DNA of 64,000 bases from the NCBI GenBank assembly GCA_020161695.1, contig JAIUOO010000024.1, forward strand, positions 1 to 64,000, read 5' to 3'. The position numbers were made by a program, and so were the translations under genes. This document shows positions 40,681-50,565 of this stretch, in pieces (position 1 is the stretch's first letter; every line of letters begins with the position of its first letter). The notes under the pieces were generated by a model, which was not told the DNA's origin, did no database searches, and worked only from the letters and a program-made list of their open reading frames with translations. Origin of the DNA: Pseudomonadota bacterium. GTDB taxonomy: Bacteria; Pseudomonadota; Alphaproteobacteria; Rhizobiales; Phreatobacteraceae.

Positions 40681-41805
40681 ATGCCCTCGACCTTCCTGCC
40701 CTCCCCCGTCTCCGCCGGCTGGGAACGCATCGCCCCCGCCGAGGCTGGCCTTGACCCGCAGAAGCTGGTCGCCGCCACGGCCTTCGCGGAGGGCGCCGAG
40801 AGCCCCTGGCCGACGAGCCTCTACTATCCGGACGGCCGCTATGTCGGCATCGTCGAGTGGAACGAGACGGGCCCCTGGAGCGAGATCGTCGGCCCGGTCA
40901 TCCCGCGCGGCAAGCCGGCCGGCGTCATCGTCAAGGGCGGCAGGATCGCCGCCGAATGGGGCGACGTTGCCCGCGTCGACATGACCTTTTCCATCGCCAA
41001 GAGCTATCTGGCGATCCTCGCGGGCCTTGCCCATGACGATGGCCTGATCCGCCTCGACGATCCCGTCTCCAGGACCCTCGACGACCCGCATTTCGCCGGC
41101 GAGCGCAATGCCCGCATCACCTGGCGGCACCTGCTGGTGCAGTCGAGCGAGTGGCAGGGCACCATCTTCGACAAGTCCGATCAGGTCGACCACAACCGCC
41201 AGATCGGCGCGGGCGCCGACAACAGCCGCAAGGGCCATCTCCGCGAACTCCGCGAGCCCGGCAGCTTCTACGAATACAACGATGTCCGCGTGAACGTGCT
41301 CTCCTACGCCCTGCTCCGCACCTTCGGCCGCGCCCTGCCCGAGGTGCTGAAGGAGCGGATCATGGACCCGATCGGTGCCTCCGACACCTGGAAGTGGCAC
41401 GGCTACCGCAACTCCTTCGTCGCTATCGGCGGCAGCCAGGTCCAGTCCGTGCCGGGCGGGGCGCATTGGGGCGGCGGCATCTTCATCTCCGCGCTCGATC
41501 ATGCCCGCCTCGGCCTGCTGATCGCCCGCAATGGCGAATGGGGCGGCCGGCAGCTTCTCTCGAAGGGCTGGATCGCCGACATGCTCTCGCCCTCGGCGAC
41601 CAATCCCGACTATGGCTTCCTGTGGTGGCTGAACCGCGGCCGGGCCCGCTTCCCGAACGCCACCGCGTCGAGCGTCTTCGCCCTCGGCGCCGGCTCGAAC
41701 ATCATCTGGATCGAGCCGGAGAACGACATCGTCGCGGTCGCCCGCTGGATGAACCAGACGCAGTTCGATGCCTTCTTCGGCAAGGTGCTCGGCGCGCTGG
41801 CTTGA
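40681..41805 (+). CDS. Serine hydrolase of the beta-lactamase/esterase (class C-like) family
   Basis: The 374-residue product has the SxxK motif SIAK (104-107) with the nucleophile-type serine, and a YEYN segment (197-200) where the YxN motif of class C-like enzymes falls. WGGGIFISALDHARLGLL near residue 260 fits the C-terminal part. No signal peptide is seen with the ATG at 40681, so it is probably cytoplasmic. Such enzymes are esterases, amidases or peptidases more often than true beta-lactamases. Substrate unknown. The gene is flanked by intergenic repeats and appears monocistronic. Confidence 0.85.
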   Translation: MPSTFLPSPVSAGWERIAPAEAGLDPQKLVAATAFAEGAESPWPTSLYYPDGRYVGIVEWNETGPWSEIVGPVIPRGKPAGVIVKGGRIAAEWGDVARVDMTFSIAKSYLAILAGLAHDDGLIRLDDPVSRTLDDPHFAGERNARITWRHLLVQSSEWQGTIFDKSDQVDHNRQIGAGADNSRKGHLRELREPGSFYEYNDVRVNVLSYALLRTFGRALPEVLKERIMDPIGASDTWKWHGYRNSFVAIGGSQVQSVPGGAHWGGGIFISALDHARLGLLIARNGEWGGRQLLSKGWIADMLSPSATNPDYGFLWWLNRGRARFPNATASSVFALGAGSNIIWIEPENDIVAVARWMNQTQFDAFFGKVLGALA

Positions 41806-41827
41806 GGCACCAGTTGAATGGCCTGTG

Positions 41828-41983
41828 ACTTCACGACGTCATGCCCGGCCTTGTGCCGGGTATCCACGACTTCCTTGCATCGGGTCGTGTTCAAGTCGTG
41901 GATGGCCGGCATAGCCGAGGCAAAGCCTCGGCGTTCGACCGGAAGGACGGCGACCACAGGTCGCCTGTGGCCCGGCCATGACC
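41828..41983. repeat. Large inverted intergenic repeat of the kind common in Hyphomicrobiales
   Basis: GTCATGCCCGGCC near the left end mirrors GGCCCGGCCATGAC near the right end, and ATCCACGACTT (41862-41872) mirrors AAGTCGTGGAT further right. Several inner palindromes (GAGGCAAAGCCTC) are present. It fills the gap after the serine hydrolase. Confidence 0.7.
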
Positions 41984-42023
41984 GGAAGTACGCTGTCTTG
42001 CGGACATTTTCCGAGAAGAGCTT

Positions 42024-42524
42024 CTAGCGCCCCGTCAGCAGCATCACGCCGAGCGCGGTGAGGACCGGCAGCGGCAGCGAGGCCGCGACGCGCAGCCAGA
42101 CGACCCGCGCCGGCATGACCGGGATTTCCCAGACGAACAGGCGCTGCACCGCGAACAGCGCCCAGGCCGTGACATAGGCCATGACGGCGAGATAGCCCGC
42201 GCCGCTCTTCAGCGCCGAAGCGCCGATGGCGAAGCCGATCACCGGGCCGCCCGGCGTCAGCGCGCCGGCAAGCGTCGCGAGCAGCAGTCCCGCGATCCCG
42301 GAATCGGGCCCGAGCCAGGAGCGCACCACGTCCTGCGGCAGGAGCGCCGCGAGGAAGCCCGCGCCGATCACGCCGATGGCCAGCCGCGGCAGGAGGTAGA
42401 GGAAGTCGAGCGCGCCGCTGCGCGTCGAATCCGCCAGCACCCTGTCGCCACGCCGCCAAGCGAGGAAGCCGAGCACCGCGACGATGACCCAGAGCAGCAC
42501 GGCGATGGCGACATTCGCGGTCAT
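42024..42524 (-). CDS. Half-size permease, second of a tandem pair
   Basis: A 166-residue membrane protein with four to five helices and the central GPDSGIAGLLLATLAGALTP segment followed by GGPVIGFAIGASALKSG. The same central pattern (GGDSGLTGLVIATLIGAIMP) is in the gene before it, so the two are paralogues. The ATG at 42524 overlaps the stop of that gene (ATGA). Together they are about the size of one full permease of the YraQ/ArsP_1 group. Solute unknown. Confidence 0.75.
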   Translation of the reverse strand: MTANVAIAVLLWVIVAVLGFLAWRRGDRVLADSTRSGALDFLYLLPRLAIGVIGAGFLAALLPQDVVRSWLGPDSGIAGLLLATLAGALTPGGPVIGFAIGASALKSGAGYLAVMAYVTAWALFAVQRLFVWEIPVMPARVVWLRVAASLPLPVLTALGVMLLTGR

Positions 42525-43081
42525 CGAGGCCCGCCCGGCACGTAGCGCGCCAGGAAGGCCGCTCCCAGCCCCGCGACGACCGGCAGCGGCAGCGAGACCA
42601 GCATGCGCGTGGTGACGAAGTCGACGCCGAGGAAGGGCACCTCCCAGATGATCGCCCGGTTGAGGCCGATCAGCGTCCAGCTCGTCACGAAGGCGACTGC
42701 CGGCCCGACACCCGCGCCGATGGCGAGGAAGGCCCCGGCCAGCGGGTAGATGGTGAAGGGGCCGCCCGGCATGATCGCGCCGATCAGGGTCGCGATGACG
42801 AGGCCGGTCAGGCCGGAATCGCCGCCCACCCAGCGCGACACCAGTTCGCGCGGCAGCAGCACCGCGACGAAGGCGCCGATCAGGCAGCCGGCCAGCACCT
42901 TGGGCAGGATGTCGAGGAACAGCCAGGCGTCCTCCGCCAGCACATGCGCGATGCCGGCAAGGCCCTCGCGGCGATAGACCACCGCCGCGCCGGCGAGCAC
43001 CAGCACGAGGACGACCGCCGTCGAGGCATCGACCAGGTTGCGGGACTTCTTCGGCGGCGGGGGAGCGGAAGCGGAGGACAA
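42521..43081 (-). CDS. Half-size permease, first of a tandem pair (start uncertain)
   Basis: A membrane protein of about 186 residues with a short basic/proline lead (APPPPKKSRN), a first helix (STAVVLVLVLAGAAVV) and the block LPRELVSRWVGGDSGLTGL, then GPFTIYPLAGAFLAIGAG. No ATG fits; TTG at 43081 is the best of weak choices, and a TTG further upstream in a hairpin is possible. It resembles half of a YraQ/ArsP_1-type permease and pairs with the overlapping downstream paralogue. Solute unknown. Confidence 0.6.
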   Translation of the reverse strand: MSSASAPPPPKKSRNLVDASTAVVLVLVLAGAAVVYRREGLAGIAHVLAEDAWLFLDILPKVLAGCLIGAFVAVLLPRELVSRWVGGDSGLTGLVIATLIGAIMPGGPFTIYPLAGAFLAIGAGVGPAVAFVTSWTLIGLNRAIIWEVPFLGVDFVTTRMLVSLPLPVVAGLGAAFLARYVPGGPR

Positions 43082-43101
43082 GCAGGGGCCGGATGCGAGA
43101 A

Positions 43102-43127
43102 GGGCGGACCCCGTCAAGGATCCGCCC
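43102..43127 (-). terminator. Terminator-like hairpin after the DUF533 gene
   Basis: GGGCGGA (43102-43108) pairs with TCCGCCC (43121-43127). On the minus strand it follows the DUF533 stop (43192) and precedes the half-permease gene, so it may separate the two units. Confidence 0.4.
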
Positions 43128-43191
43128 CGGACACTAGATGCCGCAACCCCGCGCAGGAAGCCCCACGCGCGGCGCGGCAGGCGTGCGTCGA

Positions 43192-44250
43192 TCAGGCCCC
43201 GCGCGCCGCCTTGGCCTCGGCGGCGGCCTGGTCGAGATGCGCGACGAGCTGCGGCTCCAGTCCCAGCGCCTCGGCGAAGTCCTTCAGGAACCTGGCCTCG
43301 GCGGCGCTGTCGACATTCATGCCGAGATGGGCTGCGATATAGGCCTGCGCCTTCATCTCGTCGGTGACGCAGGAGGCCGCGATGATCTTCATGCTGACGG
43401 GCGCCGCGAGCACACCGTCGAGATAGGATTTCTCGGCCGTGCCGAGGCCCATCGATTCCAGCTGCCCGACGATCATCTGCCGCTCGTCCGGTGACATCTC
43501 GCCGTCGGAATAGGCCCCCGCCACCATGGCGCGCAGCAGGATTTCGGCGGTGTCGTCGATCGTTCCCGCCGCTTCCGCGAAGCCCTGCGGCGCCTTGCCG
43601 AGGCCGAGGATGGCCGAGACGTCGTCGATCGTGCCCTGCACGACCGGCTTGCCCTGCTGGAAATTGCGCAGCGCCACATAGGCGAGGCCGCCGATGGCGG
43701 CGAGTCCGCCGAGCCGCGCCGCCGTGCCGGCGATCTGCCGTCCCGCGCCCGTGCCGAGCAGCAGGCCGGCCAGCGTGCCGGCTGCGGCCCCGCCGGCGAA
43801 ACCGCCGGCATTCTTCTGGAGCACTTCGGCGGCCTGCCCGAACATGCCGCCGAGGCCACCCTGCCCGCCCATCTGCGCCTGCGCGCCCTGCAGCGTCGCC
43901 ATCAGCTGATCGAGCAGATTGCCGCTCTGCGGTCCGCCTGCGCCGCCACCGGGAGGCGGCGTCGGCGCGGCATTGCGCGTCTGCGCGCCGCCGGACTGCG
44001 CCTGCCGAAGGGCGGCCGAGAGCTGGTCGAGGAGAGAGCCGTTGGCCGCGGGCGAAGCTCCGCCGGCTCCGGGCTGCTGGCCGCCGCCGGCGAGGCCGCC
44101 GAGCAATCCGCCGAGGCCACCGAGACCGCCGGCGCCGCCCTGCCCTCCCGGCTGCGCCATGCCGGCAAGCTGGCCGAGAAGCCCGCCCGCGCCGCCCTGC
44201 TGGGTTCCGCCGGACAGGACGGACGTCAGAATCTTGGAAATGTCGGTCAC
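43192..44250 (-). CDS. DUF533 / TerB-like protein with glycine-rich N-terminal half
   Basis: The 352-residue protein has two parts. Residues about 15-145 are low-complexity, rich in glycine, glutamine and proline (GGLGGLGGLLGGLAGGGQQ). Then a glycine-zipper-like hydrophobic stretch (GGAAAGTLAGLLLGTGAGRQ and LGGLAAIGGLAYVAL) precedes a C-terminal helical domain with the acidic TerB pattern AMVAGAYSDGEMSPDERQMI. This is the DUF533 family, related to tellurite-resistance TerB. The middle part suggests membrane contact. Biological role unknown. Confidence 0.83.
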   Translation of the reverse strand: MTDISKILTSVLSGGTQQGGAGGLLGQLAGMAQPGGQGGAGGLGGLGGLLGGLAGGGQQPGAGGASPAANGSLLDQLSAALRQAQSGGAQTRNAAPTPPPGGGAGGPQSGNLLDQLMATLQGAQAQMGGQGGLGGMFGQAAEVLQKNAGGFAGGAAAGTLAGLLLGTGAGRQIAGTAARLGGLAAIGGLAYVALRNFQQGKPVVQGTIDDVSAILGLGKAPQGFAEAAGTIDDTAEILLRAMVAGAYSDGEMSPDERQMIVGQLESMGLGTAEKSYLDGVLAAPVSMKIIAASCVTDEMKAQAYIAAHLGMNVDSAAEARFLKDFAEALGLEPQLVAHLDQAAAEAKAARGA

Positions 44251-44363
44251 TGGCTTCTCCTCCGGAAATGCCTACTCCGCGGCGAGAGCTAGTCATCCCG
44301 CCCGGCGGAGCAAGAGGGACAACTAAGCCGGATTCATGTCAGCGGCGCTACGCCGCACCCCGG

Positions 44364-44993
44364 TCAGGGCCGCAGGGCGCGCGCCGCGCGGGCGAGATTC
44401 TCGATGCGTCCGAAATCGCCATTGGCGATGGCATCGGCCGGAGCCACCCACGATCCGCCCACCGCGCCGACATTCTTGAGCGCCAGATAGGCGGCCGCAT
44501 TGGCCGCGTCGATGCCGCCGGTCGGGCAGAAGACGAGGCCCGGCAGCGGCCCCTGCAGCGCCTTGAGGAAGGCCGCGCCGCCGGACGGTTCGGCGGGAAA
44601 GAACTTCAGCGCCCTGAACCCGAGCTCGGCCAGCGTCATGGCCTCGGTGGCCGTCGCCGCGCCGGGCAGCACCGGCACCGGCACATGCGCCAGCGCCGTG
44701 GCGAGCTTCGCGGGCGTGCCCGGCGAGACGAGAAACTGCGACCCTGCCGCCGTCGCCGGCTGGATGTCCTCCTCGCGGGTGATCGTGCCGGCCCCGACAA
44801 TGGCGCCGGGAACCTCGCGGGCGATCTCGCGGATGGCATCGAGAGCCTCCGGCGTGCGCAGGGTGACTTCGAGCACCGGCAGGCCGCCTGCGACGAGCGC
44901 ACGCGCCAGCGGCACGGCGCTCTCGACTTGGCTGATGGTCAGGACGGGGATGACGGGGGACTGGGCGAGCAGCGGGCGGGCGTCGATCGGCAT
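44364..44993 (-). CDS. eda: KDPG/KHG aldolase
   Basis: The 209-residue product is a class I aldolase: LEVTLRTPEAL (E42), GAGTITREEDI (68-77) and LKFFPAEPSGG with the Schiff-base lysine K130. It splits 2-keto-3-deoxy-6-phosphogluconate to pyruvate and glyceraldehyde 3-phosphate in the Entner-Doudoroff pathway, or 4-hydroxy-2-oxoglutarate. The ATG at 44993 follows GAGG; the longer upstream frame is antisense to the next gene. No edd lies nearby. Confidence 0.93.
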   Translation of the reverse strand: MPIDARPLLAQSPVIPVLTISQVESAVPLARALVAGGLPVLEVTLRTPEALDAIREIAREVPGAIVGAGTITREEDIQPATAAGSQFLVSPGTPAKLATALAHVPVPVLPGAATATEAMTLAELGFRALKFFPAEPSGGAAFLKALQGPLPGLVFCPTGGIDAANAAAYLALKNVGAVGGSWVAPADAIANGDFGRIENLARAARALRP

Positions 44994-45057
44994 GGGCGGC
45001 CTCGGATGCGGGATAAGAGACTTATCACCGCCTGTTGTCGGCTGGAATGGCAGCCGC

Positions 45058-45438
45058 TCACCCGGCCGGCGGTTTCGCGGCCACGCTCGCCGGATCGTAG
45101 AAGAAGCGCTCGCGAACGATCTTCTCGCCGTCCCAGGTCTGAAGCGCCATCTCGTCGAAACGCCGGGTCGAGCCGTCCGGCAGCGTGAAGTCGAAGATCC
45201 AGTGGATCGCCACATGGTCGCCATCGACCAGGAAGGTCGTCACCTCATGCGTGTGGACGCTGGCGACCCGGCCGAGTGCCGCCTTCTCGTGCGCGACCAG
45301 CACGTCGCGGCCGACGCGCGGAGCCGAGAGGTTCTCCTGCATCGAGGCGTCCTCGGCATAGAATTCCTCGATGGCCCGCACATGGTCGTTGGATTCGACC
45401 ATGGCGATGAAGCGCTCGACGGTTTCGCGACGTGGCAT
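45058..45438 (-). CDS. SnoaL/NTF2-like protein
   Basis: A 126-residue NTF2-fold protein with the pattern ETVERFIAMVESNDHVRAIEEFY (paired helices), VGRDVLVAHEKAAL and a C-terminal sheet (HVAIHWIFDFTLPDG and ALQTWDGEKIVRERFFYD). This is the SnoaL-like polyketide-cyclase-related group with no specific reaction known. It lies between eda and the lrp-type gene on the same strand, without overlap to either. It is only distantly similar to the protein at 10998-11393. Confidence 0.75.
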   Translation of the reverse strand: MPRRETVERFIAMVESNDHVRAIEEFYAEDASMQENLSAPRVGRDVLVAHEKAALGRVASVHTHEVTTFLVDGDHVAIHWIFDFTLPDGSTRRFDEMALQTWDGEKIVRERFFYDPASVAAKPPAG

Positions 45439-45553
45439 CCCGAGGTCCTCCCGACCATCGATCCGATCCGTGTTTCATACGCGCCGGGGAACCCGATTCC
45501 GGCAGGAGACGCCCACCTGTCGGTTGCCTCGCCACGGCCGGCGGCCATCGCCG

Positions 45554-46030
45554 TCACCGCCCGAGCGGCAGGCGCGGATCGTCCTTGAGCGTTTCCAGCA
45601 CGATGGAGGATCGCACGCGCGCGACGCTCTCGTGCGGCAGCAGCACTTCATTGACCAGCGTCGACAGACCCTTCAGGTCGCGAACGACGAGCTTCAGGAG
45701 GTAGTCGGCATCGCCGGTCATGGCGTGCGCCTCCTGCACCTCCGGCATGGCGCGCACAAGGTCGGCGAAGCGCTTGGCATTGAGGCCGGAATGGGTGGCC
45801 AGCGAGACGAAGATGAAGACGCTGACCCCGAAGCCGAGCCGCCCGGCATCGAGGTCCGCGCGATAGCGGCGGATCAGCCCGGTCTCTTCCAGCCGCTGCC
45901 GCCGGCGCGACACCTGACTCGGCGACAGGCGCACGAGATCGGCGAGTTGCTGGTTGGTTCGTGCGCCATCGGCCTGCAGCGCATCCATGAGGCGCAGGTC
46001 AAACCCGTCGATCGCGGCAGTGTCGTTCAT
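45554..46030 (-). CDS. Lrp/AsnC-family transcriptional regulator
   Basis: A 158-residue regulator with an N-terminal helix-turn-helix (residues 8-60; LADLVRLSPSQVSRRRQRLEE) and a C-terminal RAM ligand-binding domain (GFGVSVFIFVSLATHS and AHAMTGDADYLLKLVV). It is divergent from hpd across 123 bases. This Lrp-hpd pairing is common in alphaproteobacteria, where the regulator senses an aromatic amino acid. GCATG-TTTC-GTGC near 46047 is a weak inverted repeat in the shared gap that could be its site. Confidence 0.9.
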   Translation of the reverse strand: MNDTAAIDGFDLRLMDALQADGARTNQQLADLVRLSPSQVSRRRQRLEETGLIRRYRADLDAGRLGFGVSVFIFVSLATHSGLNAKRFADLVRAMPEVQEAHAMTGDADYLLKLVVRDLKGLSTLVNEVLLPHESVARVRSSIVLETLKDDPRLPLGR

Positions 46031-46153
46031 TCCGGCATATGACCATGCATGTTTCGTGCACGCAACGGCCAGGAATCCACGCGCTTCGCACGCCCTTTGC
46101 GCTGATTCCGCACGATACTCCGCCTATCGCACTCCACTGCCGAGGAGACAGCC

Positions 46154-47284
<1,131 letters not shown>

Positions 47285-47298
47285 ACCTCCGGTCCCGC

Positions 47299-48459
47299 TC
47301 AGATCAGCGGGAAGACGGTCCCGATCCAGGGAATGACCGCGACGGTCGCCGCCGCGGTCAGTGTCAGCCTGCTCTCGGGCTGGATATCGCCGGCATCCTC
47401 GATGGGCCCTGTCGTCGAGAGGATCTGCGCCGCGGCCAGCAACACGAAGCAGAGCGCCATGTTGCCGAGGTGCCGGGCATAGTCGAAGGTCACGATATTC
47501 GTCGCCAGGAAGCCGCCGACGATGACGACCGCGCCGATGACGAAGGCCTGATGCGCCGCGCGATGCGTCGTCGCGAGCGGCGCGAGCCGCCGCCAGAAGA
47601 AGACGATGATCGGCAGGTGAATGAGGACGAAGGCTGCATAGAGCGGCAGGCGCAGGATGTGCTGGGGCAGGATCGCGAAGGAGCCGGCCATTTCCTGCCC
47701 GACCGTCGAGTACCACATGTTCACGTGAGAATCGGGGAACGACCGGAGCGAGCGCTCCCGCATGGCATCGAGGAACGCGTCGGCGCCGTATGCCGGAACG
47801 CCGAAAACCAGCAGGCCGAGGAACACGCCCGCGAGCAGGATGACGGAGGTCGCGAGAGCCGTGAGGTCCCCGATGTCGAAGCCGCCATTGGCATTGACCA
47901 TGCGCACCAGCAGGATCGCGTAGATCGCCGGGATGTAGATGGTCGCGTGCAGGTGGTGGACGAAGAGCAGCATCACGCAGAGTGCCCAGACGATGCCAAA
48001 TGCGCGCGCCCTGAGCGGCATGAGCACCGCCAGCATGGCGACGATGGCGCCCCACGTGTCGAACTTGCCGAGATTGCCGATGAAGTTCTTGAACAGCAGG
48101 GGCGAGCCGATCAGGAAACAGGCGATCAGCAGCGTGTCCGCGCCGCGCCCCGGAAACAGGCGCCGGAAGACCATCGCGAACAGGCCGAGTGCCGCCGCCA
48201 CGAAGGCGAAGGCCTCGATACGGATCACCCACTGGGGAACCGCCGGCAGGAACCAGGAATAGATCTCGCCGACCAGCGCCCGGCGGATCAGGCCATCGTC
48301 ATAGGTGACAAGCCGGTGGACATATTCCGAAGCGGGAACCGGGCTCAGGCAGCGGTGAAGGATGATCACCGCGAAACCGGCGAGGCACAGCCCTGCAATG
48401 CCCCAGACGAGGCGCGTTTCCGCCGCCCCGGATGTACGAATATGCACGATCGTCCCCAT
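47299..48459 (-). CDS. Polytopic membrane protein of unknown function
   Basis: A 386-residue protein with about ten hydrophobic helices, a short cytoplasmic N-terminus and the polar loop SPVPASEYVHRLVTYDDGLI after the first helix. The layout (first-loop acidic/aromatic residues, then many helices) is like polyprenol-dependent GT-C glycosyltransferases or O-antigen-type membrane enzymes, but I see no diagnostic motif. HHLHATIY near residue 165 is a striking histidine cluster. The gene stands between hpd (convergent) and the opp-type operon. Confidence 0.7.
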   Translation of the reverse strand: MGTIVHIRTSGAAETRLVWGIAGLCLAGFAVIILHRCLSPVPASEYVHRLVTYDDGLIRRALVGEIYSWFLPAVPQWVIRIEAFAFVAAALGLFAMVFRRLFPGRGADTLLIACFLIGSPLLFKNFIGNLGKFDTWGAIVAMLAVLMPLRARAFGIVWALCVMLLFVHHLHATIYIPAIYAILLVRMVNANGGFDIGDLTALATSVILLAGVFLGLLVFGVPAYGADAFLDAMRERSLRSFPDSHVNMWYSTVGQEMAGSFAILPQHILRLPLYAAFVLIHLPIIVFFWRRLAPLATTHRAAHQAFVIGAVVIVGGFLATNIVTFDYARHLGNMALCFVLLAAAQILSTTGPIEDAGDIQPESRLTLTAAATVAVIPWIGTVFPLI

Positions 48460-48534
48460 GCCCTTGCGCAGCCGCCTAGCATCGAAGCGACCTCACGTGC
48501 AAGGGAATGTCAGTACGATCTTACCTTGGGGTTA

Positions 48535-49536
48535 TCACGCCCCGAGACGCCCTTCCGCGACGGCGTGGCAGGCGACCGTGCCGAGCCCGTCCGTCATGGC
48601 CGCAGGCATTTCGGTGCGGCAGCGCCCATTGGCCAGCGGGCAGCGCGGGTTGAACGGGCAGCCCGGCGGCGGCGTGATCGGGTTCGGAATCTCGCCGTCC
48701 ACCGGCTTGCGCGAGCGGCCGGTCATTTCGAGGTCCGGCACCGCGTCGAGCAGCATGCGCGTATAGGGGTGGCGGGGGCTTGCGAACATCTGCCGCGCCG
48801 GTGCGACCTCGACGAGGCGGCCGAGATACATGACGCCGATGCGCGTCGCCATGTGCCGGACGACCGCGAGATTGTGCGAGATGAACAGGTAGGTCAGGCC
48901 GAACTCGTCCTGCAGGTCGCGCATCAGGTTGAGGATCTGCGCCTGCACCGACACGTCCAGCGCCGAGGTCGGCTCGTCGCAGACGATGAACTCCGGCTTG
49001 GAGGACAGCGCGCGCGCGATGGCTATGCGCTGGCGCTGGCCGCCGGAAAACTCGTGCGGATATTTCGCGCCGTCGGCGGGGTCGAGACCGACGGTGCGGA
49101 GGAGACGGCCCACCTCCGCCTCGATCTCGCGGTTGTCGCTCATCAGCCCGAAGGCCCGGATCGGCTCGGCGATGATCCGGTCGACGCGCCAGCGCGGATT
49201 GAGCGAGGCATAGGGCGACTGGAAGATCATCTGGATGCGGCGGCGCAGCGCCTTGAGCTTCTGCGCGTCGGCCGGCTTGGCGATATCGACGCCGTCGATG
49301 ATCACCGAACCATTGGTCGGCTGCAGCAGGCCGACAACCATGTTCGCGACCGTCGACTTGCCGGAGCCGGATTCGCCGACGAGGGCGAAGGTCTCGCGCG
49401 GCGCGATGGTGAAGGACACGTCCTGCACGGCGCGCAGCAGGCGCTTCTCCTCGCGCTCGATGACGCGGTTGAGCCAGGGCTTCGAGACGTCGAAGGTGCG
49501 CGACAGGTTGCGGACGGAAACGAGGGGTTCGGTCAT
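48535..49536 (-). CDS. Oligopeptide/dipeptide ABC transporter ATP-binding protein (OppF/DppF-like)
   Basis: A 333-residue ATPase with Walker A GESGSGKS, signature FSGGQRQRIAIARAL, Walker B FIVCDEPTSALD and H-loop LFISHN. The C-terminal CPFNPRCPLANGRC segment is the oligopeptide-type cysteine cluster associated with an iron-sulfur centre. It is the last gene of the importer operon. Its start (49536) overlaps the stop of the OppD-like gene. Confidence 0.93.
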   Translation of the reverse strand: MTEPLVSVRNLSRTFDVSKPWLNRVIEREEKRLLRAVQDVSFTIAPRETFALVGESGSGKSTVANMVVGLLQPTNGSVIIDGVDIAKPADAQKLKALRRRIQMIFQSPYASLNPRWRVDRIIAEPIRAFGLMSDNREIEAEVGRLLRTVGLDPADGAKYPHEFSGGQRQRIAIARALSSKPEFIVCDEPTSALDVSVQAQILNLMRDLQDEFGLTYLFISHNLAVVRHMATRIGVMYLGRLVEVAPARQMFASPRHPYTRMLLDAVPDLEMTGRSRKPVDGEIPNPITPPPGCPFNPRCPLANGRCRTEMPAAMTDGLGTVACHAVAEGRLGA

Positions 49537-50558
49537 GACGCGGGCCGCATCTCGGTGGTGGCCGGCGCGGCATCCGCAAGCACGGAGCCGCCGGCATTGT
49601 CGTAGAGCCAGCAAGCGACCGACGTCGCGCCGACGGCGATGGGATCGGGACGCTCGACGCGGCAGCGGTCGAACACTTTCGGGCAGCGCGGATTGAACGC
49701 GCAGCCGCGCGGGATCGCGGTCAGCCGCGGCATGGAGCCGGGGATCTGCACGAGGCGCTCGGAATCGCTGTCGAGCGAGGGGATCGAGCCCATCAGCCCC
49801 TCGGTATAGGGGTGGCGGGCGCGCTTGATGACGTCCTGCACCGGGCCGATCTCAGCGATGCGGCCGGCATACATGACAGCGACGCGGTCGGCGGTCTCGG
49901 CGATCACGCCCATGTCGTGGGTGATCAGCATGACCGCCGTGCCGTGGTCCTTGCAGAGCTTCTTGAGCAGCGAAATGATCTGCGCCTGTACCGACACGTC
50001 GAGCGCCGTCGTCGGTTCGTCGGCGATCACCAGTTCCGGCTCGGCGCAGAGCGCCAGGGCCAGCACCACGCGCTGGCGCATGCCGCCGGAGAACTGGTGC
50101 GGGTAATTGTCGATGCGCTTGTCGGGGGCCGGGATGCCAACCTCGGTGAGGAGGTCGATGGCCCGCGCGCGCGCCTGCGCCTGGGTCAGGCTGGTATGGG
50201 TTCGGATCGTCTCGATCAGCTGTTCGCCGACCGTGTAGAGCGGGTTGAGCGAGGTCAGCGGGTCCTGGAACACCATGCCGATGCGCTTGCCGCGGATGCG
50301 CCGCATGGATTCCGCGTCGAGATTGTCGATCCGCTCGCCCTTCAGCAGCACCTCGCCGCCGGTGATGCGGCCGGGCGGTTCGAGCAGGCCGATGACGGCG
50401 GTGCCGGTCATCGACTTGCCGGCGCCGGACTCGCCGACGACGCCGAGCACCTCGCCCGGCGCGATGTCGAACGAGATGCGGTCGACCGCGGTCAGCGCCC
50501 CTCGTCGGGTGGGGAACTGCACGACCAGGTCGCGCACGGAGAGGACGGGAACAGTCAT
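49533..50558 (-). CDS. Oligopeptide/dipeptide ABC transporter ATP-binding protein (OppD/DppD-like)
   Basis: The 341-residue companion ATPase: Walker A GESGAGKS, signature FSGGMRQRVVLALAL, Walker B LVIADEPTTALD and C-terminal CAFNPRCPKVFDRC cysteine cluster. It follows the OppC-like permease gene by seven bases and overlaps the OppF-like gene. A short alanine-rich tail extends past the usual end. Confidence 0.93.
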   Translation of the reverse strand: MTVPVLSVRDLVVQFPTRRGALTAVDRISFDIAPGEVLGVVGESGAGKSMTGTAVIGLLEPPGRITGGEVLLKGERIDNLDAESMRRIRGKRIGMVFQDPLTSLNPLYTVGEQLIETIRTHTSLTQAQARARAIDLLTEVGIPAPDKRIDNYPHQFSGGMRQRVVLALALCAEPELVIADEPTTALDVSVQAQIISLLKKLCKDHGTAVMLITHDMGVIAETADRVAVMYAGRIAEIGPVQDVIKRARHPYTEGLMGSIPSLDSDSERLVQIPGSMPRLTAIPRGCAFNPRCPKVFDRCRVERPDPIAVGATSVACWLYDNAGGSVLADAAPATTEMRPAS

Positions 50559-50565
50559 CGCAACA

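Noticed and set aside
46031..46153. GCATG-TTTC-GTGC inverted repeat in the Lrp/hpd gap as an operator
   Set aside because: The match is short and imperfect, so it is only mentioned in the regulator entry and not called as a site.
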